From JAMLIN01 sp041676645 (lineage in GTDB: Bacteria > Pseudomonadota > Gammaproteobacteria > Burkholderiales > Burkholderiaceae_E), in assembly GCA_041676645.1 (NCBI GenBank), contig JBAYRO010000016.1, positions 1 to 49,942 of the forward strand: a DNA stretch of 49,942 bases, written 5' to 3'. Shown here one piece after another: positions 41,927-49,942 of this stretch (the first letter of the stretch is position 1; each line of letters opens with the position of its first letter). The position numbers were made by a program, and so were the translations under genes. The notes beneath the pieces are model-generated. The model had not been told where the DNA came from and ran no database searches. It worked only from the letters and a program-made list of their open reading frames with translations.

Positions 41927-42934
41927 TCAACGAATCGGCGGCGAATACATCAGCCCGCCGTCCTTCCAGAGCGCATTCTGGCCGCGCGGGATGCCCAGCG
42001 GTCCGATGTTGCGCTCGTACATCTCGCCGTAGTTGCCGACCGCGCCGACCACGCGCACCAGCCAGTCGGCATCGAGGCCGAGGCCCTTGCCGATGTCGCC
42101 GGTGACGCCGAGCATGCGCTGCACCGACGGTGACCCGCTTTCCTTGCGCTGCTGCTCGACGTTGGCGCTGGTGATGCCGTGCTCCTCGGCCTCGAGCAGC
42201 CCGAACAGGATCCAGCGCACGATCGTGAACAGCTCCCAGTCGTCGCGCCGCACCGCCGGGCCGAGCGGCTCCTTGGAGATCGCCTCGGGCAGGATCACGT
42301 AGTCGTCGGGCCTGTCGGTACCCAGGCGAACCGATGCGAGCCCCGAGATGTCGGACGTGAACACATCGCAGCGGCCGGCGAAGAAGGCCTGCAGGATCTG
42401 CGAGAGCTCGCCGATGACCACCGGCTTGAACTGCATCGAGTTGGCGCGGAACCAGTCGGCGAGGTTCAGCTCGGTGGTGGTGCCCGGCAGGATGCAGACG
42501 GTCGCGCCGTCGAGCTCGCGCGCGCTCTCGACGCCGAGCGCCGCGGGCACCATGAAGCCCTGGCCATCGTAGAAGAGGATCCCCGCGAACACCAGCCCCA
42601 GCGCCGAATCGCGCGATGCGGACCAGGTCGTGTTGTGCGACAGGATGTCGACCTCCCCGGTCTGCAGCGTGGTGAAGCGGTTCTGCGTGTTCGTCGGGCG
42701 GAACTCGACCTTGGCCGGATCGCCCAGGATGGCCGCCGCCAGCGCCCGGCAGAAGTCGACATCGATGCCGCTCCAGCGACCCTGGCTGTCCGGAGCCGCG
42801 AAACCCTGCAGGCCGGTGTTGACCGCGCAGCGCAGGCTGTCGCGCGCCTTGATGGCGTCGAGCGTCGAACCGGCGTGGGCCGCTCCGGTGGTGAACAGGG
42901 CCATGGCAAGCCCGGCAAGGAACGCGCGAATCAT
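41927..42934 (-). CDS. aapJ: Periplasmic amino acid-binding protein, AapJ-like
   Basis: A 335-residue type II periplasmic binding protein. The signal sequence is IRAFLAGLAMALFTTGAAHA. The mature part has family segments CAVNTGLQGFAAPDSQGRW, GIDVDFCRALAAAIL, TTLQTGEVDILSHNTTW and a C-terminal AapJ-like ending GIPRGQNALWKDGGLMYSPPIR. I prefer ATG 42934 because AGAGG lies six bases upstream; ATG 42940 is the alternative. It heads the operon aapJ-aapQ-aapM-aapP and is divergent from the Lon-like protease gene. Confidence 0.93.
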   Translation of the reverse strand: MIRAFLAGLAMALFTTGAAHAGSTLDAIKARDSLRCAVNTGLQGFAAPDSQGRWSGIDVDFCRALAAAILGDPAKVEFRPTNTQNRFTTLQTGEVDILSHNTTWSASRDSALGLVFAGILFYDGQGFMVPAALGVESARELDGATVCILPGTTTELNLADWFRANSMQFKPVVIGELSQILQAFFAGRCDVFTSDISGLASVRLGTDRPDDYVILPEAISKEPLGPAVRRDDWELFTIVRWILFGLLEAEEHGITSANVEQQRKESGSPSVQRMLGVTGDIGKGLGLDADWLVRVVGAVGNYGEMYERNIGPLGIPRGQNALWKDGGLMYSPPIR

Positions 42935-43191
42935 GGTCATCCTCTGTCCAACCCTCCCGTCGGCACCCGCGAACCGGCCGGACGCGCCCGAACGGGTGTC
43001 CGGGCGGTTCGCGGGTTCTGGGATTTAGCCGCTTTCGGGCCGATTCGACAAGTCCGGCCACCGCCTCGGCGCATGCGGGCGGGCCCCTCCGGCGCCCGAT
43101 GCGAGGCCCGGATCGCCGGCTGTCGCGAAGCGCGCGCAACGGGCACGCGTATCATCACTAGCGCACTGCGGAACCCGAAGACAGGAAATCG

Positions 43192-45636
43192 ATGGCTGCC
43201 CTCGCCCCCGAACAACTCACGCACCGTGCCGATCCCGGCTCGCTGCCCGGCCCCGATGCGCCCGCACCCGCCGACGCCGGTGGATCCGCGGTGACGACGG
43301 CCTCCGGCCATGTCCTCGTGGGCCATGACCGGGCGCGCCGCGCCATCGAGCTCGCGCTGGCCATCGACGCCTACGGCTACAACCTCTTCGTGACCGGTCC
43401 CGCCGGCAGCGGCCGGGGTCGTTTCGTCGAGGAGGCGATCCGGCGGCGCGGCAAGCGCAGCGATCCGCTCGACTGGGTCTACGTCAACAACTTTGCCACG
43501 CCGGCCCGCCCGCTCGCGATCGATCTGCCGCCCTGTCGCGGCGCCGTGCTGCGCGATGAAATGCGCCAGCTCGTCGAAGAGCTGAAGGCGACGATTCCCG
43601 CGGCCTTCGAGGCCGAAGGCTATGCCAACGAAGTCGAGCGAATCCAGGCGGAGTTCGCCGAGCGCCACGCGAAATCGCTGACCGACCTCAACGAGGAAGC
43701 CCAGCGCGACGGCATCGGCCTGATCCAGACGCCCAACGGCTTCACCCTCGCGCCGGTCCACGAGGGCGAGGTGCTCTCGAGCGAGGAGTTCGCAAAGCTG
43801 CCCCGCGAGCGACAGCAGGAGCTCCAGGAGAAGCTCGCCCTGCTCCAGGAGAAGCTGCAGAAGATCGTCCGGGGCAGCATCCGCATGCGCAAGGAACAGA
43901 TCGAGCGGATCCGCAAGCTCAATCGCGACACCACGGTGATGGCGGTGGGCGGCGCGCTCGAGGATCTCATCGGGCGCTATCGCGAAGTGCCCAAGGCGCA
44001 GGCCTGGCTCGAGTCGGTGCGCGACGACATTCTCGAGAACGCCGACGACTTCCTGCCGACCGGGAAATCGGGGGCCGCCGCCCAGTCACCGCTGGTCCCG
44101 GCGCCCGACCTGGGCCGCTACGAAGTGAACGTGCTGCGCACCTGCGAGGACGAGGCGGCGAACACACCGGTGGTGCGCACCCAGCATCCGACCCTCGCCA
44201 ACCTGCTGGGGCGCATCGAGCATCGCGCGATGTTCGGCACCCTGGTGAGCGACTTCCGCCTGATCCAGCCCGGCGACCTGCATCGGGCCAATGGCGGCTA
44301 CCTGCTGCTCGACGCCCAGAAGTTGATCGCCGAACCCTTTGCCTGGGCCGCGCTCAAGCGCGCGCTGGAGCGGCGCAGCATCCGCATCGAGTCGCCGGCC
44401 GAATCGTTCGGGATGATCTCCGCCTCGCAGGTCGAACCCGAGGCGATTCCGCTCGACATCAAGGTGGCGCTGTTCGGTGATCGCCACCTGTACTACCTGC
44501 TCGATGCCTACGATCCCGACTTCCGGCGCCTGTTCAAGGTGGTTGCCGACTTCGACGACGACCTGCCACGCGATGACGTTCACCAGCGCGCGATCGCGAG
44601 CTCGCTCGCGGCCCATGCCGGGCAGCGCGGCCTGCTGCCCCTGTCGCGCGGCGCCCTCGCCCGCCTGATCGACGAAGGCGCGCGCCAGGCCGAGGATGCC
44701 AACCGGATCAGCGCCCAGCTCAATCGCCTCGGCGAAGTCGCGGTCGAGGCCGATGCCTACGCGCGCGCCGGCAACCGGGCGCTGGTCGAAGGCGAGGACG
44801 TGGTGCGTGCCATCGCGAATCGGCGCGACCGCGCGGCGCGCTCGGCCGAGGTCTACCGGCGCTCGATCATCGAAGGCACGCTCGCGATCGCGACCAGCGG
44901 CGAACGGGTCGGCCAGGTCAACGGACTGGCGGTCTACGACCTCGGCGGCGAATTCTTCGGCCATCCGAGCCGCATCACCGCGACCGCCGCGCTCGGCGAC
45001 GGCAGGCTGCTCGACATCCAGCGCGAAACGGATCTGGGAGGCTCCATCCACAGCAAGGGCATGCTGATCCTGGGTTCCTTCCTCAATGCCCGCTATTCGG
45101 CGCGCGACCTGATGGCGCTGTCGGCAAGCATCGTCTTCGAGCAGAGCTACGGCCCGGTCGACGGCGACAGCGCCACCATCGCCGAGACCTGCGCGCTGCT
45201 CTCGGCGATCGCCGACATTCCGTTGCGCCAGTCGCTGGCGGTGACCGGCTCGATGAACCAGTTCGGCGATGTGCAGGCGATCGGCGGCGTCAACGAGAAG
45301 ATCGAGGGATTCTTCGAAGTCTGCCGGGATCGCGGGCTCGACGGCATGCAGGGCGTGATCGTCCCGCAGGCGAACGCCCGCCACCTGATGCTCAACGACG
45401 AGGTCGTGGCGGCGGTAGCCGACGGCAAGTTCTCGGTGTACGCGATATCGCACGTCGACGAAGCGATCGAACTGCTCTCGGGCATGCCGGCCGGCGAGCC
45501 GCTTGCCGGCATGGCCGAACGCCATTTCAATGCCCGGGTCGTCGCCAGGCTGCACGCGATGTCGGCCCTGCGTCGGGGCATGCGTCCCGGCCTGCCGCTG
45601 CGGCATCGCCACGGCCTCGGAGGCAAGCATGACTGA
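43192..45636 (+). CDS. Lon-like ATP-dependent serine protease (AAA_32/LonB-type)
   Basis: An 814-residue protease of the AAA_32-containing Lon branch. The N-terminal ATPase has GPAGSGRGRF where the Walker A Lys is replaced by Arg, a change common in this branch. A coiled-coil insertion follows (about 170-250, ERQQELQEKLALLQEKLQKIV), then a second AAA-like region with ANGGYLLLDA. The S16 protease domain has Ser660 (DGDSATIAE) and Lys703 (GGVNEKIEGFF), spaced 43 residues as expected for the Ser-Lys dyad. Its end overlaps the universal stress protein gene by eight bases. Probably degrades damaged proteins; the substrates are unknown. Confidence 0.92.
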   Translation: MAALAPEQLTHRADPGSLPGPDAPAPADAGGSAVTTASGHVLVGHDRARRAIELALAIDAYGYNLFVTGPAGSGRGRFVEEAIRRRGKRSDPLDWVYVNNFATPARPLAIDLPPCRGAVLRDEMRQLVEELKATIPAAFEAEGYANEVERIQAEFAERHAKSLTDLNEEAQRDGIGLIQTPNGFTLAPVHEGEVLSSEEFAKLPRERQQELQEKLALLQEKLQKIVRGSIRMRKEQIERIRKLNRDTTVMAVGGALEDLIGRYREVPKAQAWLESVRDDILENADDFLPTGKSGAAAQSPLVPAPDLGRYEVNVLRTCEDEAANTPVVRTQHPTLANLLGRIEHRAMFGTLVSDFRLIQPGDLHRANGGYLLLDAQKLIAEPFAWAALKRALERRSIRIESPAESFGMISASQVEPEAIPLDIKVALFGDRHLYYLLDAYDPDFRRLFKVVADFDDDLPRDDVHQRAIASSLAAHAGQRGLLPLSRGALARLIDEGARQAEDANRISAQLNRLGEVAVEADAYARAGNRALVEGEDVVRAIANRRDRAARSAEVYRRSIIEGTLAIATSGERVGQVNGLAVYDLGGEFFGHPSRITATAALGDGRLLDIQRETDLGGSIHSKGMLILGSFLNARYSARDLMALSASIVFEQSYGPVDGDSATIAETCALLSAIADIPLRQSLAVTGSMNQFGDVQAIGGVNEKIEGFFEVCRDRGLDGMQGVIVPQANARHLMLNDEVVAAVADGKFSVYAISHVDEAIELLSGMPAGEPLAGMAERHFNARVVARLHAMSALRRGMRPGLPLRHRHGLGGKHD

Positions 45637-46396
45637 GTCCGCCGCCGGCGCGCCGACAGCGCGCCGGCGCATCCTCGTCGCGATCGACCCGACGCGGGTG
45701 CGCGCCGCCCCGATCGCGGCAGCGGCATTGCTTGCGCGCGAACTCGACATGGATCTCACCGCGATCGTCATCGAGGAGCAATCCTGGCTGCGCGTGGCCG
45801 CCCTGCCCTTCGCACGCGAACTGCAACTCGTCTCCGGGCAATGGCAGCCCTTCGATGCCGGCGGCGTCGAGCGACTGTTTCGCGAGCATGCGCGGCGCGT
45901 CGAATCGGTACTGGCGCGTGTCTGCGCCGAGCGCGAGACCCGCTTCACGCTCACGATCGAGCGCGGCAGCTACCCGCGGCGGGCGATCGATGCGGCGAGC
46001 GCCGCCGACTGGCTGGTGCTCGATCGTGGTGCCACCGGCGATGCGGGTCCCGGCGACTATCGCCGGATCGCCGCCGCTTTCGACGGATCGCCGGCCGCCG
46101 CCCGTGCGCTGGCCGCCGCCGCCGCGATCGCACGCGACGGGCACCGGCCGTTGCGCATACTCCTGCTGGCAGCGGACTCCGCCCGCTTTCCGGCCCTGCG
46201 CGAACAGGCGCAAGAGCTCGCCGGCGAGGGGCTCGCACTCGAGTTCGGGCGCGCATCGCAGGACGAACCCGCGACGATCCTCGCCCGGCTCGCCGAGGGC
46301 GGCCGGACACTCCTGGTGATCGGCACCGGGCTCGCCGAACCGGCCGCCATGGCCCAGCCTGCGCTGGCGGGCTGCGCGGTCCTGCTGGCCCGCTAG
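45629..46396 (+). CDS. Universal stress protein-like protein
   Basis: A 255-residue protein with Usp-like alpha/beta folds. The first strand is RRILVAIDPTRVRAAP with WLVLDRGATGDAGPG at its end, followed by a second half with AAAFDGSPAAARALAAAA and TLLVIGTGLAEP. Similarity is weaker than for the Usp at 35472, particularly in the ATP loop. ATG 45629 has GGAGG five bases upstream and overlaps the protease gene by eight bases, so the two are translationally coupled. A stress-linked partner for the Lon-like protease is the likely role. Confidence 0.82.
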   Translation: MTESAAGAPTARRRILVAIDPTRVRAAPIAAAALLARELDMDLTAIVIEEQSWLRVAALPFARELQLVSGQWQPFDAGGVERLFREHARRVESVLARVCAERETRFTLTIERGSYPRRAIDAASAADWLVLDRGATGDAGPGDYRRIAAAFDGSPAAARALAAAAAIARDGHRPLRILLLAADSARFPALREQAQELAGEGLALEFGRASQDEPATILARLAEGGRTLLVIGTGLAEPAAMAQPALAGCAVLLAR

Positions 46397-46409
46397 GGAC
46401 GCATCGACG

Positions 46410-47465
46410 ATGCCGACGCCGCTGGCCCGCCTCATGCAGCGTTGCCGCGGGGCGATCCGCGCGCTCCGCGAGCGGGCAGGACAGTGGTGGCAGCGCTGGC
46501 GCGCCCGCGGTCGGGTCGCGCGACCCGGGCGCAGCCTGCGGCTCGATGCATCGGCCTCCGGCGGCAGGCTGCGCAGCTGGCCGATCGTGCCGCCGCGACG
46601 CGCCTTCGAACTCTACCTGCCCGCCGGGGCGACGACCGACTCGGCGCTGCCGCTGCTGGTCTGGATCCACGGCTGCCGCCAGGACGCCGCCGGCTTCGCC
46701 GCCGGCACCCGTATCCGCGCGCATGCCGACGCCCGCGGCATCGCGGTGCTGATGCCCGACCAGACCCGGTTCGCCAATCCGCTGCGCTGCTGGAACTGGT
46801 TCGATCCGGCGACGGCCGACGGCCATGGCGAAGCCGCCATCGTGCTCGCCCAGGTCGAGCGGGTGCGCGGCCTGCAGGCAATCGATCCACGACGGGTCTG
46901 GATCGCCGGGCTTTCCTCCGGCGCCGCGCTGGCCGCCGCGGTCGCGATCCATGCACCGTCGCGCTTCAGCGCGCTCGCCTGCCATTCGGGTCTCGCCGCC
47001 GGGTCGGCGCGCAATGTGCGCGAAGCGCGCATGGCGATGGCCGAGGGCACTCGTCGCGATGTCGCGGCGATCGGAGCGGCCGCCCACGCCGGCGCGATCC
47101 ATCTGCCGGTGCTGGTCGTGCAGGGCTTGGACGACGCCACGGTGGCGCCAGCCAATGCCGATGCGCTGGTGGCGCAGGCGATCGCCGCCAATGGCGGCAG
47201 CGCCACGGGGGTGACGCCGCCCCCGCCCGATGCCGAGCGCCAGCACCGCTTCGAAGCGCGCACCGTCCACGAGGCGGACTGGTTCGTCGACAGCCGGCTC
47301 GCGGCCCGCCGCCTGCGGATCGACGGGCTCGGCCATGCCTGGAGCGGTGGCGATGCGAGCCACGACTACTTCGATGCGGCGCTACCCGAGGCGACCGCGC
47401 TGATTCTCGATTTTTTCGCCGAGCATGGACTGCGTGAGACCGGCCGGCAGGCGCCGGGCAGGTGA
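46410..47465 (+). CDS. PHB depolymerase-like esterase (LpqC family)
   Basis: A 351-residue alpha/beta hydrolase of the poly(3-hydroxybutyrate) depolymerase/esterase family. The oxyanion segment is IHGCRQDAAGF, the nucleophile elbow is GLSSG with Ser169, the acid is in VVQGLDDATV, and the catalytic His is in GLGHAWSGG. No signal peptide is clear; the N-terminus is basic with WWQRWRARGR. Such proteins act on intracellular or exported polyesters or on small esters; substrate is not evident. It begins 14 bases after the Usp gene, probably in the same transcript. Confidence 0.9.
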   Translation: MPTPLARLMQRCRGAIRALRERAGQWWQRWRARGRVARPGRSLRLDASASGGRLRSWPIVPPRRAFELYLPAGATTDSALPLLVWIHGCRQDAAGFAAGTRIRAHADARGIAVLMPDQTRFANPLRCWNWFDPATADGHGEAAIVLAQVERVRGLQAIDPRRVWIAGLSSGAALAAAVAIHAPSRFSALACHSGLAAGSARNVREARMAMAEGTRRDVAAIGAAAHAGAIHLPVLVVQGLDDATVAPANADALVAQAIAANGGSATGVTPPPPDAERQHRFEARTVHEADWFVDSRLAARRLRIDGLGHAWSGGDASHDYFDAALPEATALILDFFAEHGLRETGRQAPGR

Positions 47466-47548
47466 TCGTACGCATCGCCATGACTCCGGTATCCGCATAA
47501 TCTGGGGGGACGCATGCTCCACCGCTGGATCCGACGAGGACTTTCCCG

Positions 47549-48097
47549 ATGAATTCCCGCTTCCGCCGTTTGTCATTCTCCTGTCCCGACCTGCGATCGC
47601 TCGTCGAACGCCTGCTCCTGCCCGCCCTCGCCGCGGCGATGATCGCCCTGCCGGGTACCGCCGCGGCGAGCGCCGATTCCGACCGGGCCAGCTGCAGCTT
47701 CGAGGAGATGCGCAGCTGCAGGACCTGCGCCGAACTCTCGGTGGCGCTCGAGGGAATCTCCCCCCACGATGGTCGCTACGAGCAGGACATCAAGTGGAGC
47801 CCCCTGTTCGGCGCCTTCCTCAAGAACTGCCAGCGGCTCGCCCTTCACCTGGTCGAGGATCGGCATGCCGATCCGTCGCTGGGTGGTCGCTTCGGTTCGA
47901 TGCTGATCACCGTGTCGACCTACTGGGAGAATCGCAATCCGCGTACCAGCGCCCAATGGGCGCGCATGCTCGAGCGCCTCGGCGCCGACCCGGACACCGT
48001 GCTGCCCGACACCGGCCGGTCGTCGCGCCAGCTGGTCGAGGATGGTGTCGTCGAGATCGACTATCCCGAGATCTGGGAAGAGCTGATGCTCAACTGA
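47549..48097 (+). CDS. Exported protein of unknown function with conserved-looking cysteines
   Basis: A 182-residue protein that I do not recognise. The N-terminal hydrophobic segment (about residues 20-40, LLLPALAAAMIALPG) with cut near ASA-DS indicates export. The mature part has Cys49, Cys57, Cys60 and Cys94, with a CxxC-type pair (SCRTC) that could form disulfides or bind metal. GAGGA lies about eight bases before ATG 47549, and a CATAAT -10-like box near 47496 may be its promoter. The last residues are acidic. No homologous family comes to mind. Confidence 0.65.
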   Translation: MNSRFRRLSFSCPDLRSLVERLLLPALAAAMIALPGTAAASADSDRASCSFEEMRSCRTCAELSVALEGISPHDGRYEQDIKWSPLFGAFLKNCQRLALHLVEDRHADPSLGGRFGSMLITVSTYWENRNPRTSAQWARMLERLGADPDTVLPDTGRSSRQLVEDGVVEIDYPEIWEELMLN

Positions 48098-48544
48098 CAA
48101 CACGGGATCGATCGCCTGCGCCGGCGGTCCGGCCCGATGTCGGTCGGGATTCGCCGCGGCGGCGCGTCGCCGCGCCCCCGTGCATGCTGCGCCGCACGAC
48201 AAGAAGCGCTTGACGTGCGCCGGCCGGCAGCGGACAGTTCCCGGGAACTGTCCGGCAAGCGGGCAGGCAGAACCGTTCGACGCGTGCCTGGAGACGGAGG
48301 AGACCTCGAGCGATCCAGCCCTCGGCAGGATCCGGCGTGGATTTCGCGACCCGCCCGCATGCGGGCCTGTCGGCGAGGATCGCACCGGGAATCCTGCCGG
48401 GGCAGCTCGGGACCGGCGATTCCCCCTGCCCAATCCGCAGTGTCCGAATATTTCGGCGTCGCTCGATCGGCGGCGCCCCAGGCGATCGCCGGCGCCAGCG
48501 CAAGCTCGTGGTAGAACAGGGCATGGACGCTCGAGATGCCTGAA
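48098..48544. other. Long intergenic region with palindromes before the right-hand acyl-CoA ligase
   Basis: A 447-base gap. It contains the 24-base palindrome at 48231-48254 and a smaller dyad CCGAA-TAT-TTCGG at 48444-48456, about 90 bases before the ligase start. Open frames here lack coding character, so I call no gene. It is long for this genome and may be regulatory or the remains of a lost gene. Confidence 0.5.
48231..48254. promoter_or_regulatory. Perfect 24-base palindrome
   Basis: The half-site CGGACAGTTCCC (48231-48242) is followed directly by its exact reverse complement (48243-48254) with no spacer. Perfect symmetry suggests a dimeric regulator site; a hairpin role is less likely because there is no loop or T run. 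The downstream gene is the acyl-CoA ligase, 290 bases away. Confidence 0.5.
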
Positions 48545-49942
48545 ATGAATCCGCCCATCGAACCCGCAAGCGCATCGCCCGGCGACAGCCTCGCCGGACC
48601 CACGCACTGGGCCGGCCGCGCCCTCCCCCCGACTCGCCTCGAATCGCACTATGGTGATCGGGTGGTGCGCTGTTTCGTCCAACGCCCGGCCAGCGTCTGG
48701 GCGATGTTCGCCGCCGCGCTGGACCGGCGCCCCGGGGCGGAGGCACTGGTGGTCGGCGCATCACGCTGGACATATACCGAGGCCGCCGCCCGGATCGATG
48801 CGATCGCCGGCGGCCTGGCCGGCCGTGGCATCGGCGCCGGCGATCGCGTGGCGCTGCTGCTGTCCAACCGCCCCGAGTTCTACTTCGCGTATTTCGCCTG
48901 CCAGCGCCTCGGCGCGATAGCGGTCCCCATCGGAACCCGTGAGCAGCGGGCGGGCGTCGACTATGTGCTCGGCCAGTGCGGCGCCACCGCGATCATCCAC
49001 GACGACGCACTCGCGGCGCAGGTGCCCGAGCGCCAGGGCGTGCTGCGCGTCGCCTGCCCGAGCCCGGGCCATGCGCCGGCCACTGGCGCGATCCCGGTGA
49101 CGAGCCTGGAGGCCGATGCCGGCCCCGCGCCAGCGCCCGCCGACGTGGGCGAGGAAGACACCGCCACGCTGCTCTACACCTCGGGCACGACCGGCAAGCC
49201 CAAGGGGGCGATGCTCACCCACCTGGGCATCGTCCACTCGTCGATGAACATGGGCGCCTGCCTCGGGCTCGACGAGGAGACGCGCAGCATGCTCGCCGTG
49301 CCGGCCAGCCATGTCACCGGCCTGGTCGCGATCCTCACCGCCACGGTCCGCTGCGCCGGCACGCTGGTGATGATGCCGGAGTTCCGGGCGGACGCCTTTC
49401 TCGAACTCGCCGCCCGCGAGCGCATCAGCTACACCGTGCTCGTGCCCGCGATGTACACGCTGTGCCTGATGCAGCCCGACCTCGATCGCCACGACCTCTC
49501 GAACTGGCGGATCGGCGCCTACGGCGGCGCGCCCATGGCGGTCGCCACCATCGACGAGCTCGCGCGTCGCCTGCCCGGCCTGCGCCTGGCCAATGCCTAC
49601 GGTGCAACCGAGACCACATCGCCCACCACCGTCATGCCGCCCGAGGCGACCCGCGAGCATGCCGACAGCGTCGGCCGGCCGGTGCCCAACTGCGCGGTGG
49701 CGGTGCTCGACGACGCGGGCCGCGAGGTGGCGCCCGGCGAGACCGGCGAGCTCTGGATCTCCGGGCCGATGGTGGTGCGGGGCTACTGGGACAACCCCGA
49801 GGCCGATGCCCGCGAATTCTCCGGCGGCTGGTGGCATTCGGGCGACCTCGGCTCGGTCGATGCCGAGGGCTTCGTGCGGGTGTTCGATCGCAAGAAGGAC
49901 ATGATCAACCGCGGCGGCTACAAGATCTTCTCGGTCGAGGTC
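48545..49942 (+). CDS. Class I adenylate-forming acyl-CoA ligase, partial
   Basis: The first 466 codons of an ANL-superfamily ligase; the C-terminal end lies beyond the right edge. The phosphate loop LYTSGTTGKPKG is near residues 211-222. NAYGATETTSP is the adenine-binding motif, GWWHSGDLG the conserved Asp motif, and FDRKKDMINRGGYKIFSVEV the hinge with the canonical KD. It is of the short fatty or aromatic acid type and more typical than the synthetase at 21697. The start at ATG 48545 has no strong ribosome site. Substrate is unknown. Confidence 0.88.
   Translation, partial: MNPPIEPASASPGDSLAGPTHWAGRALPPTRLESHYGDRVVRCFVQRPASVWAMFAAALDRRPGAEALVVGASRWTYTEAAARIDAIAGGLAGRGIGAGDRVALLLSNRPEFYFAYFACQRLGAIAVPIGTREQRAGVDYVLGQCGATAIIHDDALAAQVPERQGVLRVACPSPGHAPATGAIPVTSLEADAGPAPAPADVGEEDTATLLYTSGTTGKPKGAMLTHLGIVHSSMNMGACLGLDEETRSMLAVPASHVTGLVAILTATVRCAGTLVMMPEFRADAFLELAARERISYTVLVPAMYTLCLMQPDLDRHDLSNWRIGAYGGAPMAVATIDELARRLPGLRLANAYGATETTSPTTVMPPEATREHADSVGRPVPNCAVAVLDDAGREVAPGETGELWISGPMVVRGYWDNPEADAREFSGGWWHSGDLGSVDAEGFVRVFDRKKDMINRGGYKIFSVEV

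Noticed and set aside
48061..48603. Open frames on both strands in the gap before the right-hand ligase
   Set aside because: No ribosome site, no domain and low-complexity Arg/Pro/Ser composition; treated as non-coding.

Overview
This 49.9 kb window is high-GC (67% in one ordinary line I counted), densely coded bacterial chromosome. Gene content suggests a heterotrophic proteobacterium, most likely betaproteobacterial (Burkholderiales-like). The pointers are branched-chain-amino-acid-type ABC transporters joined to acyl-CoA synthetases, an NnrU-like protein, an aapJQMP-type amino acid transporter, glpK/glpD and a PHB-depolymerase-like esterase. This placement is inference; there is no rRNA or tRNA gene in the window to confirm it.

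Layout. 1-3664, minus strand: a fatty/organic acid locus with an acyl-CoA dehydrogenase, a TetR regulator, a LivG-type ATPase and an AMP-forming acyl-CoA ligase cut by the left edge. A near-identical 15-bp element lies upstream of both the dehydrogenase and livG. 4072-9782: a zinc-ribbon/cyclase/AAA signalling protein, a GrpB-family protein, a Crp-like regulator, a LuxR-type regulator and a SnoaL-like protein. 10154-13084: a visibly lower-GC insert carrying an unknown 427-aa protein, an Xre/MbcA-type antitoxin, a RES-domain toxin and a small membrane protein. 13218-20707: glycerol catabolism genes glpK and glpD, separated by a patatin-like membrane phospholipase and a membrane adenylate cyclase. 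20907-29053: a complete co-directional livG, acyl-CoA synthetase, livH, livM, binding protein, livF, binding protein operon. 29172-35381: a YihG-like acyltransferase, cupin, metallophosphoesterase, GntR/FCD regulator, MltB-type lytic transglycosylase, SMP-30-like lactonase and a His-rich Spy-like protein with a clear terminator. 35472-38741: a double universal stress protein, a SulP anion transporter and an NnrU-like protein. 38758-38840: a nested inverted repeat of REP type. 38844-42934: an amino acid ABC transporter (aapJQMP order). 43192-49942: a Lon-like protease, a second universal stress protein, a PHB-depolymerase-like esterase, an exported protein of unknown function and a class I acyl-CoA ligase cut by the right edge.

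How it fits together. Two loci pair Liv-type transport with an acyl-CoA ligase, so import of a carboxylic acid followed by CoA activation is more likely than amino acid uptake; the first locus adds a dehydrogenase and its probable TetR regulator. The glycerol genes, patatin phospholipase and acyltransferase suggest glycerolipid turnover. The most distinctive candidate system is the low-GC three-gene unit at 10154-12393, in which a RES/Xre toxin-antitoxin pair is preceded by an unknown barrel-like protein with a Cys/His cluster. No CRISPR array, transposase gene, tRNA or rRNA was found.
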